A stretch of 64,000 bases of DNA from Halomonas smyrnensis AAD6 (GCF_000265245.1 NZ_AJKS02000005.1:186001-250000), one strand, 5' to 3'. Shown: positions 42,372 through 51,899, numbered from the stretch's first letter. Numbers and translations: made by a program. Notes: generated from the letters alone by a model not told the origin.

Positions 42372-43298
42372 TTATTCGTCGAGCGTGTCGAGGAAGTCGC
42401 CGGCCACCTTGGCCGGGTCCAGGCCGTTGACGGCCACGTCGCCGTTGAGGCGCTGCAGGGTGTCACGGTCCAGCGCCTGGAACACCGGCGCCAGCAGGGT
42501 TTCGATCTCGGGATGCGCCTCGAGCACCTCGGCGCGCACCACCGGCGCCGGCTGATAGACCGGCTGCACCCCGAGGGTGTCATCCAGCACATGCAGATCG
42601 AGGGCCTTGAGGCCGCCGTCGGTGCCATAGGTCATGGCGGCGTTGACGCCGCTGGTCTGCTGGGCGGCGGCGCGCATGGTAGCGGCGGTGTTGCCGCCGG
42701 AGAGCACCAGCAGTTCGTCCTCGGAAAGCTCGAAACCGTATGCCTGCTGGAAGGCCGGCAGCGCCTGGGGCGATTCGACGAACTCGGCGCTCGCCGCCAG
42801 CTTGAAGTCCCCGCCGTCGTCGAGATAGGCGGCCAGATCCTCGAGGCTCTCCAGCTCTTGCTCGCGGGCTAGGTCGCCGCGCACGCTGATCGCCCAGGTG
42901 TTGTTGGCCTCGGCGGGCGTCAGCCACACCAGATCGTTGGCCTCGCGATCCTTCTGGCTGACGGTGTCGAAGGCCTGCTCGGCGTCCTTCCATACCGGGC
43001 TGTCGGCCATGTCGAAGAAGAAGGCGCCGTTGCCGGTGTATTCTGGGTAGAGATCGATCTCCCCGGCGACCAGGGCGGAACGCACGATGCTGGTGGCGCC
43101 CAGCTGCAGGCGATCCTCCACCGCGATGCCACCGTCCTCGAGGCGCTGCAGGATAAGCTGCCCGAGCACCGAGCCCTCGGTGTCGATCTTGGAGGCGATC
43201 ACCACCGGCTCTCCGGCGTTGTCCTGGGCCTGCGCCGCGCCCACGGTCATCAGGGTGCCGGCCGCGATGGCGACGAGACGTGTCAGTACTGGCTGCAT
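42372..43298 (-). CDS. osmF: Osmoprotectant-binding periplasmic protein, OsmF/YehZ-like
   Basis: A 308-residue binding protein of the OpuAC/glycine-betaine family. It has a signal peptide with cleavage near AQAQDN (about residue 22-23), then VVIASKIDTEGSVLGQLILQ and the diagnostic EIDLYPEYTGNGAFFF. It is the first gene of osmF-yehYXW, with 18 bp to the next start. ATG 43298 begins the signal peptide; an upstream frame to 43514 overlaps the divergent gene and is not used. In E. coli the operon is induced by osmotic stress through RpoS. Confidence 0.9.
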   Translation of the reverse strand: MQPVLTRLVAIAAGTLMTVGAAQAQDNAGEPVVIASKIDTEGSVLGQLILQRLEDGGIAVEDRLQLGATSIVRSALVAGEIDLYPEYTGNGAFFFDMADSPVWKDAEQAFDTVSQKDREANDLVWLTPAEANNTWAISVRGDLAREQELESLEDLAAYLDDGGDFKLAASAEFVESPQALPAFQQAYGFELSEDELLVLSGGNTAATMRAAAQQTSGVNAAMTYGTDGGLKALDLHVLDDTLGVQPVYQPAPVVRAEVLEAHPEIETLLAPVFQALDRDTLQRLNGDVAVNGLDPAKVAGDFLDTLDE

Positions 43299-43333
43299 GG
43301 ATACCACCCGCTTCCCGAATGAATGTATGCTGG

Positions 43334-43363
43334 AGTATAAGGCCTGTATAGCTTCTCTGTCAG
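43334..43363 (-). promoter_or_regulatory. Candidate promoter of the osmF operon
   Basis: Minus-strand CTGACA (-35, 43358-43363) and TATACT (-10, 43334-43339) with an 18-bp spacer, placed 36 bp before the osmF start. Both boxes are good matches for a sigma-70/sigma-S type promoter. Confidence 0.5.
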
Positions 43364-43394
43364 AGCGCCATCTCAACGCCCGGAGCGAGACCGC

Positions 43395-44351
43395 ATGCCG
43401 CCATTCCGCGATGACATCCGCCCCTGGCGCCACGCGCTGGTACGTGACCTGGCCTGGCTGGTTCAGGCGCCGGACCTGATTGCCCTCCCCTCGTCCGGCC
43501 GCCCCGATCGCCACTGCCTAGGTCTCGAGAGCGACGACGCCCTGACCGACTATCTGAGCCACCTGGACGATGCTCCCGAGGACCTGGAGCGCTACGTCGG
43601 TGCGGCCCTAGAGGGCCGCATGGGCCACTATCACGAACGCCTGTGGCAATTCCTGCTCGATACCGCCCCCCATACCCGACTGCTCGCTCACAACCTACCG
43701 GTGCTGCAGGAGCGTCGCACGCTGGGCGAGCTCGACCTGATCTATGCCGAATCGCCGGATCCCGTGCCGGTACATCTCGAGGTGGCGATCAAGTACTACC
43801 TGGGTCTCACCGAGGGCCCCGGCGACGACGACGATCAGGCCCGTTGGGTCGGCCCCGGCGGCCTGGACAGCCTGGCGCTCAAGCGCCACCACCTGGAGCA
43901 TCACCAGCTGCCGCTGGCCCAGCGCCCGGTGGCGCAGCAGGCGCTGGCCGAGCGGCTGGGAGCCCCGGTGACGAGGCTGCGGCAGTGCCTGGCGATGCCC
44001 GGCGTGCTGTTCTATCCCTGGCGGGCCGAGCTACCCGCCCCGCGCGATGCCACACCCGATCACCTGCGCGGCCACTGGCTGCCCTGGCGCGACTGGTCAC
44101 GCTGGCGCGCCAGACTCCCGGGACAGGCGCTCGGCGCCTGGCTGTGCAAGCCCCACTGGCTCGCGCTGCCGCCCCGTTCACAGCTGAGCACGCTGCCGAC
44201 CCTCGAACACCGCCTGCGGCTGCATTTCGCCCGTGGCGGCGCACCGGTGCAGCTCGGCCTGCATCTGGAGCACGCCTCCGGTGCCGCCTGGCAGCGCGTG
44301 TTCATCGTCGACGATGCCTGGCCGCATCGACTGCCCCTGCCACCGTCATGA
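43395..44351 (+). CDS. DUF1853 family protein
   Basis: A 318-residue cytosolic protein of the DUF1853 family, divergent from osmF. Family features: N-terminal VRDLAWLVQAPDLI, the central GELDLIYA strand and VHLEVAIKYYLGL. The spaced acids and lysine (E/D in GELDLI, then EVAIK) resemble the core of PD-(D/E)XK nuclease folds, but activity is not shown and I infer no substrate. The C-terminal half carries many Trp and Arg residues. ATG 43395. Confidence 0.8.
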   Translation: MPPFRDDIRPWRHALVRDLAWLVQAPDLIALPSSGRPDRHCLGLESDDALTDYLSHLDDAPEDLERYVGAALEGRMGHYHERLWQFLLDTAPHTRLLAHNLPVLQERRTLGELDLIYAESPDPVPVHLEVAIKYYLGLTEGPGDDDDQARWVGPGGLDSLALKRHHLEHHQLPLAQRPVAQQALAERLGAPVTRLRQCLAMPGVLFYPWRAELPAPRDATPDHLRGHWLPWRDWSRWRARLPGQALGAWLCKPHWLALPPRSQLSTLPTLEHRLRLHFARGGAPVQLGLHLEHASGAAWQRVFIVDDAWPHRLPLPPS

Positions 44352-44392
44352 TGGGCTAACAGCCTCTCCACGACCGACTTGAGCCACCCGTC

Positions 44393-44431
44393 TGTAACTT
44401 TAATTTACAAACAGCGTTTCTGAACTATGCT
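44393..44431 (+). promoter_or_regulatory. Promoter with inverted repeat before two small genes
   Basis: TTTACA (44404-44409), 16 bp, then TATGCT (44426-44431) forms a good sigma-70 promoter 85 bp before the small gene at 44516. An inverted repeat TGTAA-N7-TTACA (44393-44409) overlaps the -35 box and could be an operator. The AT-rich patch stands out from its surroundings. Confidence 0.5.
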
Positions 44432-44515
44432 GTCGGTAACGGCCCGCCTGACGCTCCCACGACCGGCGACGGCGAGTCGCTTCCCTTGGTTCCATGCCGT
44501 TCGGAGGGATGCCTC

Positions 44516-44782
44516 ATGAACCAGGTACTGCGGTTGACCCACAGGTCCGTTGAGCAACACTCACTCCCTCGAGCGCGGCCGATGAGCCACGGCCAACGCC
44601 AGGCGTCACGCCCCCGAACGCGCTCTCGTCCCCATCGAAGGATCGCCGGCGGCTGTCTCGCCCATACGCCTCATGACGTCCTTGGCCGCGCGGATCTCGC
44701 CAACGCCGAGCGTCGACGCGATGTCTATTCCCGCTGGCACGGGCTGACGGAACCCCGCCTGAAGATCTGGAAGGCTTGCTGA
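44516..44782 (+). CDS. Small arginine/histidine-rich protein, unknown
   Basis: An 88-residue, strongly basic protein with many Arg and His residues, low-complexity in the first half (SHGQRQASRPRTRSRPHRRI) and more regular in the second (ADLANAERRRDVYSRWHGL). ATG 44516 has GGAGGG seven bases upstream. A promoter lies just before it, and the next small gene starts 40 bp after its stop. I recognise no family. It could be a genuine basic small protein or a fortuitous frame with a good ribosome site. Confidence 0.45.
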   Translation: MNQVLRLTHRSVEQHSLPRARPMSHGQRQASRPRTRSRPHRRIAGGCLAHTPHDVLGRADLANAERRRDVYSRWHGLTEPRLKIWKAC

Positions 44783-44822
44783 GCGCTCGCCCGAATGGGC
44801 GGCTCACGAAGGAAGGTGACGC

Positions 44823-45041
44823 ATGAACATGAACGCTCGGATCGACCCGCGCTGGCATCATGTCCACGCCGACTGGTGGCAGGACGACCGGGGCAACGAC
44901 ATCCACCGTGTCGACATCGATGACGATGCCCTCTATCACTGCCACCTCGTCGGATCGACCCTGCCCTGGGACGCGGTTGCCGCCAGCCTCGACGAAGCCA
45001 TGGCGCTGGTTGACGAGGCGCTCGGCGCGGAGACGCGCTGA
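44823..45041 (+). CDS. Small acidic histidine-rich protein, unknown
   Basis: A 72-residue, acidic protein, MNMNARIDPRWHHVHADWWQ at the start, rich in Asp, His and Trp. A strong ribosome site (AAGGAAGG six bases upstream of the ATG) and the alternation of charged and hydrophobic residues in the C-terminal helix (WDAVAASLDEAMALVDEALG) favour a real protein. The His/Asp/Trp-rich N-terminus could bind metal, but this is speculation. It is followed by a bidirectional terminator. Confidence 0.6.
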   Translation: MNMNARIDPRWHHVHADWWQDDRGNDIHRVDIDDDALYHCHLVGSTLPWDAVAASLDEAMALVDEALGAETR

Positions 45042-45061
45042 GGATCGAGGATGCCCAACGA

Positions 45062-45089
45062 GAAACGCCCGGCACGGGCCGGGCGTTTC
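45062..45089. terminator. Bidirectional intrinsic terminator
   Basis: Perfect 12-bp stem GAAACGCCCGGC / GCCGGGCGTTTC with loop ACGG, carrying A and T tracts within the arms. It sits between the convergent small gene ending at 45041 and hepT ending at 45108 and can serve both strands. Confidence 0.8.
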
Positions 45090-45107
45090 GACACCGTGCG
45101 TTGGCGG

Positions 45108-45518
45108 TCACGCCAGCTGAATCATGCGCTTTGCGTAGCCGATCAGGTCATCGGCCTGATGACGAATGATCGACATCACGATCGGCGCCTGGACGGCCTG
45201 ATAATCATGCACGGCGATGTTCCGGAAGCCGGTCATGCGCTTCATAGTCTCACCTAGAGCCTCATCGAGCAGGCCCGCCTGCACCAGCAGCGAAAAGACA
45301 TCTCGCGCACTCTGCGGCAATCCCAACTGCTTCAGACGAACTAGGCGATTCCCGGCATCAATGGCCGCCTCACAGGCACGCTGCAGATTGAGGATGGCGG
45401 CATCCTGACGCGTCTGATCGGACTCGAAGGTGTCAGGATCCTTGTCATACTCTTCCCTAGCACGCCCGATGCATCGCTCGATCGTGGCGGCCTTGTTCAG
45501 CAGCACGTCATCGGCCAT
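45108..45518 (-). CDS. hepT: HepT-like HEPN ribonuclease toxin
   Basis: A 136-residue DUF86/HEPN protein. The RNase motif Rx4HxY is intact as RNIAVHDY near residue 100. In characterised HepT-MntA systems the toxin cleaves RNA, and the antitoxin neutralises it by adding AMP to the tyrosine of this motif. It overlaps the upstream antitoxin gene by 11 bp, the usual arrangement, so the pair should be co-translated. Confidence 0.88.
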   Translation of the reverse strand: MADDVLLNKAATIERCIGRAREEYDKDPDTFESDQTRQDAAILNLQRACEAAIDAGNRLVRLKQLGLPQSARDVFSLLVQAGLLDEALGETMKRMTGFRNIAVHDYQAVQAPIVMSIIRHQADDLIGYAKRMIQLA

Positions 45519-45918
45519 GTATGCTTCCCCGTTGCTTGATGTCCTCGATCAGGCCGCGCCGCCGGATGCCGAGATCCCAGTACTCGCTGAATATGGCCAG
45601 CTCGAACTCGTCGACCTCGGTGCCGGCACGCCACAGCGGCACCCCCTCCGAGACCACCTGATACTGCATGACGGTCGAAGCGCCTCGCAGATCCACGAGA
45701 TCGACATCCCGATCCAGCAGGCTGGCGAGGGTTCCCGCCAACGCCCAGCAACGGTCGGATGCCATGGCCGAAGGCAGCAGAACGGCCAGGTCGACGTCGC
45801 TGTCGCGTCGCGACATTTCGGTCGCCTGGCTGCCGAACAGATAGACGGCCTGCAGGGCTGGCAATGCCTGGCGCAGCGATTCCACGCAGCGTTGGCCTTC
45901 CTCCGGTCTCAGCGGCAT
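45508..45918 (-). CDS. mntA: MntA-like nucleotidyltransferase antitoxin
   Basis: A 136-residue minimal nucleotidyltransferase with the GSx10DxD motif complete as GSQATEMSRRDSDVD, followed by LAVLLP and a third acidic strand DRDVDLVDLRG. This class acts as the AMP-transferase antitoxin for HepT. ATG 45918 is favoured because GGGAGG is six bases upstream. It precedes hepT with an overlap. Confidence 0.88.
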   Translation of the reverse strand: MPLRPEEGQRCVESLRQALPALQAVYLFGSQATEMSRRDSDVDLAVLLPSAMASDRCWALAGTLASLLDRDVDLVDLRGASTVMQYQVVSEGVPLWRAGTEVDEFELAIFSEYWDLGIRRRGLIEDIKQRGSIHGR

Positions 45919-45992
45919 GGCATGCCTCCCGTCAGCAAACAAGGGGCAGCTCGCGAAGCGGCGCCGCCCACGCGGTTTGACGCAATCCGCCG

Positions 45993-47402
45993 TTACTCGC
46001 CCGGCGCCTCGAACACCCAGCCGGTGCCCTCACGGCTGTCCTTGAGCACGATGCCCAGTGCGGCTAGCTCGTCGCGGATGCCGTCGGCGGTGGCGAAGTC
46101 GCGAGCCTTCTTGGCCGCGGCGCGCTCGGCGATCTTCGCTTCGATCTCGGCCTCGGTCATCGGCAGCTCGCCGGCACCGGCGCCCTTCAGGAAGGCCGCC
46201 GGTGCCTGCTGCAGCAGGCCGAGCACGCCGCCCAGACGCTTGAGCTCGGCGGCCAGGGCCGGCGCCTGCTCGGGGCTTTCCTTCTTGGCGCGGTTGAGCT
46301 CTCGGGCCAGGTCGAACAGCACCGACACCGCCTCGGCGGTGTTGAAGTCGTCGTCCATGGCGGCGGTGAAACGCTCGTCGAAGCGCGCATCGACCTCGCC
46401 TTCCCGCACCTCGACGCCGTCCAGAGCCAGCCCGTCCAGAGCATTGTAGAAGCGCTCCAGCGACTTGCGGGCGTCGGCCAGCGACTCCGGCGCGTAGTTG
46501 ATCGGGCTGCGATAGTGGCTCGACACCAGCAGGTAGCGCACCACCTCGGCGTCGTGATGCTCGAGCACGTCGCGAATGGTGAAGAAGTTGCCCAGTGACT
46601 TGGACATCTTCTCCTGATTCACGCGCACCGCGCCGGCATGCATCCAGGTGTTGACGTAGGGCTTGCCGGTGGCGGCCTCGCTCTGGGCGATCTCGTTCTC
46701 GTGGTGCGGGAAGGTCAGGTCCGGCCCGCCGCCGTGGATGTCGAAGGTCTCGCCGAGGCAGCAGGTGGACATCGCCGAGCACTCGATGTGCCAGCCGGGA
46801 CGCCCCTCGCCCCAGGGCGAGCGCCAGTTGGCCTCGCCGGGCTTGGCGGCCTTCCACAGCACGAAGTCGAGCGGGTCTTCCTTGTGCTCGTCGACGTCGA
46901 TCCGGGCACCGGAGCGCATGTCGTCCAGGTCACGGTTGTTGAGCTTGCCGTAGCCGTCGAACTTGCGCACCCGGTAGTAGACGTCGCCGTTGTCCGCCGC
47001 GTAGGCGTAGCCCTTGTCGATCAGCGTCTGGATCATCGAGACGATCTCGTCCAGGTGCTGGGTCGCGCGCGGCTCGGCATCCGGACGCAGCACGCCGAGG
47101 CGGCCCTCGTCCTCGTGCATGGCATCGATCATGCGGTCGGTGAGCGCCTCGATGGTCTCGCCGTTCTCGTCCGCCCGCTTGAGGATCTTGTCGTCGATGT
47201 CGGTGATGTTGCGCACGTAGCTGACATCGTAGCCGCGGGCCCGCAGATAGCGGGTGATGACGTCGAAGGCCACCATCACCCGGGCATGGCCCAGGTGACA
47301 GAAGTCGTAGACGGTCATGCCGCAGACGTACATGCGTACCTTGCCCGGCTCGATGGGCGTGAAGGTTTCCTTGCGACGCGTCAGGGTGTTGTAGATCTGC
47401 AT
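45993..47402 (-). CDS. cysS: Cysteinyl-tRNA synthetase
   Basis: A 469-residue class I synthetase. It has the zinc/active-site cysteine in VCGMTVYD, the HIGH motif as HLGHARV, the CHxxE-type zinc site in [20 protein letters not shown] with later HHENE, and KMSKS as [13 protein letters not shown] 47402 lies one base after the glnS stop, so the two synthetase genes form an operon. The upstream extension to 47486 overlaps glnS and is rejected. Confidence 0.97.
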   Translation of the reverse strand: MQIYNTLTRRKETFTPIEPGKVRMYVCGMTVYDFCHLGHARVMVAFDVITRYLRARGYDVSYVRNITDIDDKILKRADENGETIEALTDRMIDAMHEDEGRLGVLRPDAEPRATQHLDEIVSMIQTLIDKGYAYAADNGDVYYRVRKFDGYGKLNNRDLDDMRSGARIDVDEHKEDPLDFVLWKAAKPGEANWRSPWGEGRPGWHIECSAMSTCCLGETFDIHGGGPDLTFPHHENEIAQSEAATGKPYVNTWMHAGAVRVNQEKMSKSLGNFFTIRDVLEHHDAEVVRYLLVSSHYRSPINYAPESLADARKSLERFYNALDGLALDGVEVREGEVDARFDERFTAAMDDDFNTAEAVSVLFDLARELNRAKKESPEQAPALAAELKRLGGVLGLLQQAPAAFLKGAGAGELPMTEAEIEAKIAERAAAKKARDFATADGIRDELAALGIVLKDSREGTGWVFEAPGE

Positions 47403-47403
47403 G

Positions 47404-49083
47404 TCAGCCCTTCTTCTGGGCCTTGGCCCAGCCATCCTTGAGTCCCACGGTGCGGTTGAACACCAGCTTGCCGTCGCGGCAGGCATGGCGGTCGGCGCAG
47501 AAGTAGCCGACCCGCTCGAACTGGAAGCGGCTCTCGGGCGCGGCGTCGGCCAGGCTCGGCTCGCCCATGGCCTGTACCACGGTCAGCGACTCGGGGTTCA
47601 GGTGCTCGAGGAAGTCGGCGTCCTTGTCCTTGTCCGGCTGCTCGACGGTGAACAGGTTGTCGTAGAGCCGCACCTCCATCGGCACCGCCTGCGCTGCGCT
47701 GACCCAGTGGAGCACGCCCTTGACCTTGCGACCCTCGGGGTTCTTGCCGAGGGTGTCGAAGTCGACCGAGCAGCGCAACTCGCTGACCTCGCCGGCCTCG
47801 TCCTTGATCACCTCGTCGCAGCGGATGACATAGGAGTTGCGCAGCCGCACTTCCTTGCCCGGCGCCAGGCGGAAGAACTTCTTCGGCGGCTCCTCCATAA
47901 AGTCGTCGCGGTCGATGTAGATCTCCCGTCCGAACGGAATCTCGCGCACGCCCATGTCCTCGCGGGCCGGATGCCCGGCGACCCGGTAGGTCTCCGCGAA
48001 GTCCTCGTCGACGTTGGTCAGCACCACCTTGAGCGGCTTGAGCACGCACATGGCGCGCGGCGCGTTGTCCTCGAGGTCGGAGCGGATCGCGTGGTAGAGC
48101 ATGGCGATATCGACCAGGCCGCCGTCGGCACGGGTCACGCCGATCATCTCGCAGAACTTGCGGATCGAGGCCGGGGTATAGCCGCGGCGACGCATTCCGG
48201 ACAGGGTCGGCAGGCGCGGGTCGTCCCAGCCGTCGACGATGTTCTCGTCCACCAGCAGCTTGAGCTTGCGCTTGGAGGTCAGGGTGTAGTTCAGGTTCAG
48301 CCGTGCGAACTCGATCTGACGCGGCTTGGCCGGCACCGGCAGGTTGTCCAGGAACCACTCGTACAGCGGACGGTGATCCTCGAACTCCAGGGTGCAGACG
48401 GAGTGCGTCACCCCTTCCAGGGCATCGGACTGGCCGTGGGTGAAGTCGTAGGACGGATAGATCTTCCACTTGTCGCCGGTCTGGTGGTGCGAGGCGTGGC
48501 GGATGCGATAGAGGATCGGGTCGCGCAGGTTGATGTTCGGCGCGGCCATGTCGATCTTGGCGCGCAGCACCTTCTCGCCCTCGGCGAACTCCCCGACGCG
48601 CATGCGCTCCAGCAGGTCGAGGTTCTCCTCGACGCTGCGCTCGCGGTAGGGGCTCGGCGTGCCGGCCTCGGTCAGCGTGCCACGATACTCGCGCATCTCC
48701 TCCGGGGAGAGATCGTCGACGTAGGCCTTGCCCTCGCGGATCAGGTGCTGGGCCCAGTCGTAGAGGGTATCGAAGTAGTCCGAGGCGAAGCGCACGTCGC
48801 CGGCCCACTCATAGCCCAGCCAGCTGACGTCCTCCTTGATGGCGTCGATATAGGCCTGCTCTTCCTTCGCCGGATTGGTGTCGTCGAAGCGCAGATGACA
48901 GTCGCCACCGAACTGCTCGGCGAGCCCGAAATTCAGACAGATCGACTTGGCATGGCCGATGTGCAGGAAGCCGTTGGGCTCCGGCGGGAAGCGGGTGACG
49001 ATCTTCCCCTGTCGGCCGGCCTCGATCTCTTCGCTGATCTGGTTGCGAATGAAGTTCGGCGCGCTGGTGGTCTCGCTGGTCAT
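47404..49083 (-). CDS. glnS: Glutaminyl-tRNA synthetase
   Basis: A 559-residue class I enzyme close to E. coli GlnS in length. HIGH motif [15 protein letters not shown] and the KMSKS-like loop [11 protein letters not shown] are present, together with the GlnRS-specific [19 protein letters not shown] and the C-terminal beta-barrel anticodon-binding domains. First gene of glnS-cysS; divergent from ppiB with overlapping -10 elements between them. Confidence 0.97.
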   Translation of the reverse strand: MTSETTSAPNFIRNQISEEIEAGRQGKIVTRFPPEPNGFLHIGHAKSICLNFGLAEQFGGDCHLRFDDTNPAKEEQAYIDAIKEDVSWLGYEWAGDVRFASDYFDTLYDWAQHLIREGKAYVDDLSPEEMREYRGTLTEAGTPSPYRERSVEENLDLLERMRVGEFAEGEKVLRAKIDMAAPNINLRDPILYRIRHASHHQTGDKWKIYPSYDFTHGQSDALEGVTHSVCTLEFEDHRPLYEWFLDNLPVPAKPRQIEFARLNLNYTLTSKRKLKLLVDENIVDGWDDPRLPTLSGMRRRGYTPASIRKFCEMIGVTRADGGLVDIAMLYHAIRSDLEDNAPRAMCVLKPLKVVLTNVDEDFAETYRVAGHPAREDMGVREIPFGREIYIDRDDFMEEPPKKFFRLAPGKEVRLRNSYVIRCDEVIKDEAGEVSELRCSVDFDTLGKNPEGRKVKGVLHWVSAAQAVPMEVRLYDNLFTVEQPDKDKDADFLEHLNPESLTVVQAMGEPSLADAAPESRFQFERVGYFCADRHACRDGKLVFNRTVGLKDGWAKAQKKG

Positions 49084-49171
49084 GTTGATTGGGCAACCTC
49101 TGGTTGAACGCGGGCCTGTCGTCGCGACGCCGCGGGCCTGACCACGGCTTCGCGCATCGACGCAAAACGGC

Positions 49172-49178
49172 TATTATA
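49172..49178. promoter_or_regulatory. Overlapping divergent -10 boxes of glnS and ppiB
   Basis: Plus strand TATTAT (49172-49177, toward ppiB) and minus strand TATAAT (49173-49178, toward glnS) overlap. No strong -35 is seen for either; the minus-strand box is a perfect consensus hexamer. Confidence 0.4.
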
Positions 49179-49232
49179 GCGCCACCTGCCCATAGGGCGC
49201 CAAGGCATCCCGCTTCGAGAAGACAGGACATC

Positions 49233-49742
49233 ATGATGATCATCTTGCAGACCAATTTCGGCGATATTCATGTCGCCCTGAATCACGACAAGGCGCCGAA
49301 GACCGCCGCCAACTTCGAGCAGTACGTGCGCGACGGCTACTACGACAACACCCTGTTCCATCGCGTGATCGACGGCTTCATGGTCCAGGGCGGCGGCTTC
49401 GACCTGGACTTCAACCAGAAGCAGACCCGTGAGCCGATCGAGAACGAGGCCGACAACGGCCTGGCCAACACCCGCGGCACCCTGGCCATGGCCCGCACCC
49501 AGGACCCGCACTCCGCCAGCGCCCAGTTCTTCATCAACGTGGCCGACAACGACTTCCTCAATCATCGTGGCAAGAACCTGCAGGGCTGGGGCTACTGCGT
49601 GTTCGGCGAGGTCATCGAGGGCATGGACGTGGTCGAGCGCATCAAGGGCGTGACCACCACTCGCCGCGGCATGCACGCCGACGTGCCGGCCGAGGACGTG
49701 ATCATCCAGCGCGCCTACATCAAGGACGACGCCGAGGCCTGA
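49233..49742 (+). CDS. ppiB: Cytoplasmic peptidyl-prolyl isomerase B (cyclophilin)
   Basis: A 169-residue cyclophilin without signal peptide, so cytosolic like E. coli PpiB. Core motifs [19 protein letters not shown] and [22 protein letters not shown] include the catalytic arginine and the substrate-binding Phe, Met and Gln. ATG 49233 is followed by a second ATG; either may be used. It is followed by a terminator and then lpxH, the order found in E. coli. Confidence 0.96.
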   Translation: MMIILQTNFGDIHVALNHDKAPKTAANFEQYVRDGYYDNTLFHRVIDGFMVQGGGFDLDFNQKQTREPIENEADNGLANTRGTLAMARTQDPHSASAQFFINVADNDFLNHRGKNLQGWGYCVFGEVIEGMDVVERIKGVTTTRRGMHADVPAEDVIIQRAYIKDDAEA

Positions 49743-49762
49743 ACCCCGGCCCGTGAGTCCCG

Positions 49763-49790
49763 CGCCCTCGCCCTCCGGCGGGGGCGTTTT
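49763..49790 (+). terminator. Intrinsic terminator between ppiB and lpxH
   Basis: Stem CGCCCTCGCC / GGCGGGGGCG (one T-G wobble) with loop CTCC, followed by TTTT. It lies 20 bp after the ppiB stop and 28 bp before lpxH, so it probably attenuates readthrough into lpxH. Confidence 0.75.
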
Positions 49791-49818
49791 CCTTCATCCG
49801 CTGCCCGCGAGAGATGCC

Positions 49819-50583
49819 ATGTCGACCCTGCTGATCTCCGATCTTCATCTGCATCCCGGCGCCCCGGCCATCACCGAGGGCTTTTTGAACTGGCTGGAGA
49901 CCCGCGCCGCCGGCGCCGAGGCGCTCTATATCCTCGGCGACTTCTTCGAGGCCTGGATCGGCGATGACCTGCTGGATCTCGGCGCCGCCGATCCCACCGG
50001 CACCGCCGCGCTCGCCGAGCGCATCGCCGAGGCGCTGAAGCAACGCGCCGAGGCCGGCACCGCCATCTACCTGATGCACGGCAACCGCGACTTCCTGATC
50101 GGGGAGCGCTTCGCCGAGGCCGCCGGCGCCACCCTGCTGCCCGATCCCAGCGTGGTGACTCTCGGCGACGAGCGGGTGCTGCTGATGCACGGCGACAGCC
50201 TGTGCACCCTGGACGAGGCCTACATGGCCTTCCGCGCCAAGGCCCGCGACCCGCAGTGGCAGGCGCAGATCCTGGCCATGCCGATTCCCGAGCGCATCGC
50301 GCTGGCCAAACAGCTGCGCGACCAGTCCGGGGAGGCCAACTCCAACAAGGCCGAGGACATCATGGACGTGACGCCGGCCGAGGTGGTCGAGGCCCTGCGC
50401 GAACACGACGTGACCACGATGATCCACGGCCACACCCACCGCCCCGCCGTCCATGACGTCGACCTCGACGGCGCGACGGCGCGCCGCTTCGTGCTGGGCG
50501 ACTGGCAGCCGAACCAGGGCTGGGAGATCGAGGTCGCGCCGGGCCAGGCACCGGTGCTGCGCGACTTCCCGCTGCAGGGCTGA
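49819..50583 (+). CDS. lpxH: UDP-2,3-diacylglucosamine diphosphatase
   Basis: A 254-residue calcineurin-like phosphoesterase that releases UMP to give lipid X in lipid A synthesis at the inner membrane. Metal ligands are visible in [36 protein letters not shown] and [10 protein letters not shown] 49819 starts the conserved [10 protein letters not shown]. Presence of LpxH indicates a Gram-negative cell with standard lipid A synthesis. Confidence 0.96.
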   Translation: MSTLLISDLHLHPGAPAITEGFLNWLETRAAGAEALYILGDFFEAWIGDDLLDLGAADPTGTAALAERIAEALKQRAEAGTAIYLMHGNRDFLIGERFAEAAGATLLPDPSVVTLGDERVLLMHGDSLCTLDEAYMAFRAKARDPQWQAQILAMPIPERIALAKQLRDQSGEANSNKAEDIMDVTPAEVVEALREHDVTTMIHGHTHRPAVHDVDLDGATARRFVLGDWQPNQGWEIEVAPGQAPVLRDFPLQG

Positions 50584-50616
50584 GCGCTTCGCCCCGGGCG
50601 ATCATGCTCCAGCGTC

Positions 50617-50652
50617 AAAAAGGCCGGATGGCACCTCGCCATCCGGCCCTTT
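50617..50652. terminator. Bidirectional intrinsic terminator
   Basis: Perfect 11-bp stem GGCCGGATGGC / GCCATCCGGCC with loop ACCTC. An AAAAA tract before it gives a T5 tract on the minus strand, and CTTT follows on the plus strand. It serves the convergent lpxH and the COG0523 GTPase gene. Confidence 0.85.
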
Positions 50653-50681
50653 GGTGGGTACGCCCCCGCTCCCGCCCTGTC

Positions 50682-51713
50682 CTAGATCGACGATGTCCGA
50701 CGGCAGCGGGCCATCCCGGCCTCGAGCGCCTCGGCGTCCGGCATCCCTCCGGCCTCGGCGATCAGCTCCAGGCGCGAGTCGCGGCGCCACTCGCTGGGCG
50801 ACAGCGGCCCCTCCCCCCCGGTGCGGTTGATCGAGACCCATCCCGTGTCCGTGTGCAGCACGCCCTTGACCCGCAGCACCGCCGGCAGAGCGTCCAGCCA
50901 GGCCGTGATGGCCGAGGCGTCGAAGACCTCATCGGCATGCCAGCGCCAGCCCAGGCTCTCGTGACCCAGCGACGCGCCGCTCTCGCGCACCGGCGCCCCG
51001 ACGCGCGGTGCCCGAGCGTCCAGATCGAGCCACGGCCCCGGCGCCTGGGCCAGAGCGAGATGCGCCGCCGGAGAGACCGATGAGGCCAGATCCCGGTGCG
51101 CGCCACCGTCGAGCAGCCGCTCGACCGGCAGGCGACCCTGGGGCGCCTCGACCACCCAGCGCTCGCCCGGCAGGGTCTCGGCCAGCCAGTCCCGTGCCGC
51201 CGCCACCTGCTGCGCCCCGAGCCGATCGACCATGGTCAGGGCCACGCCGTCGGCCAGCCGCAGCTGATCGCGGAAGGTCTCGTGGCCCCGCGCGCGCGGA
51301 TCGTCCAGGCGTCGCGGGTCCAGTACCGCCACCACGTCACGAAGATCGAGCACCCCGCCGAAGGCCTCGCCTCGCAGCAGCTCGATCAGCCCCGCCGGAT
51401 GGCCGAGCCCGGAGGGCTCGATGATCAGCCGGTCGGGCCGCTCGCGACGCAGCAGCTGGACCAGGCTCGTCTGCAGCACCGTGGCCAGCTGGCAGCACAG
51501 ACAGCCGCCCGGCAGGGCCTGAACCACCACATCGTCGCGCTCGGCGAACATCGCCTGGTCGATGCCGACGCGGCCGAATTCGTTGATCAGTACCGCCCAG
51601 CGTTCACCGGGCGGCTTGTTCTGGATCAGATGATGAATGAGCGTGCTCTTGCCGCTCCCCAGGAAGCCGGTGATCAGATGGGCGGGAATATCGCGCAGCG
51701 GGGGCCGGGCCAT
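50682..51713 (-). CDS. CobW/COG0523 family GTPase (metallochaperone-like)
   Basis: A 343-residue G3E-type P-loop GTPase. Walker A is GFLGSGKST, the metal-binding CxCC motif appears as GGCLCCQ, Walker B is in DRLIIEPSGLGHP, and TMVDRLGA is the base-recognition region. A C-terminal CobW_C-like domain is present. Members deliver zinc, cobalt or iron to client enzymes; no neighbour indicates the metal here. ATG 51713 is preferred; an in-frame TTG at 51719 would add two residues. Confidence 0.87.
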   Translation of the reverse strand: MARPPLRDIPAHLITGFLGSGKSTLIHHLIQNKPPGERWAVLINEFGRVGIDQAMFAERDDVVVQALPGGCLCCQLATVLQTSLVQLLRRERPDRLIIEPSGLGHPAGLIELLRGEAFGGVLDLRDVVAVLDPRRLDDPRARGHETFRDQLRLADGVALTMVDRLGAQQVAAARDWLAETLPGERWVVEAPQGRLPVERLLDGGAHRDLASSVSPAAHLALAQAPGPWLDLDARAPRVGAPVRESGASLGHESLGWRWHADEVFDASAITAWLDALPAVLRVKGVLHTDTGWVSINRTGGEGPLSPSEWRRDSRLELIAEAGGMPDAEALEAGMARCRRTSSI

Positions 51714-51811
51714 GGACAACTCTCGTCGGTGGAAGGAAGATCGAGCGTCATCATCGCATGCTCACGGCCCGCCCCCAGAGCGAAGCCCCTCGACCGGTGG
51801 CAAGGGATTGC

Positions 51812-51828
51812 AAGATAACGGTATAAAT
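51812..51828 (+). repeat. 17-bp AT-rich motif shared with 12249-12265
   Basis: Second copy of AAGATAACGGTATAAAT, 99 bp upstream of the GTPase start (which reads away on the minus strand) and about 70 bp before the terminator at 51900. In the plus direction a transcript from here to that terminator would be a roughly 90-nt non-coding RNA, but no clear -35 exists. Confidence 0.5.
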
Positions 51829-51899
51829 TCGGAGACCGGATCACTCGGCCCCCAAGGACGTCATCGCCGGCCGAACGGCAGACACGAACGACAGCCACG

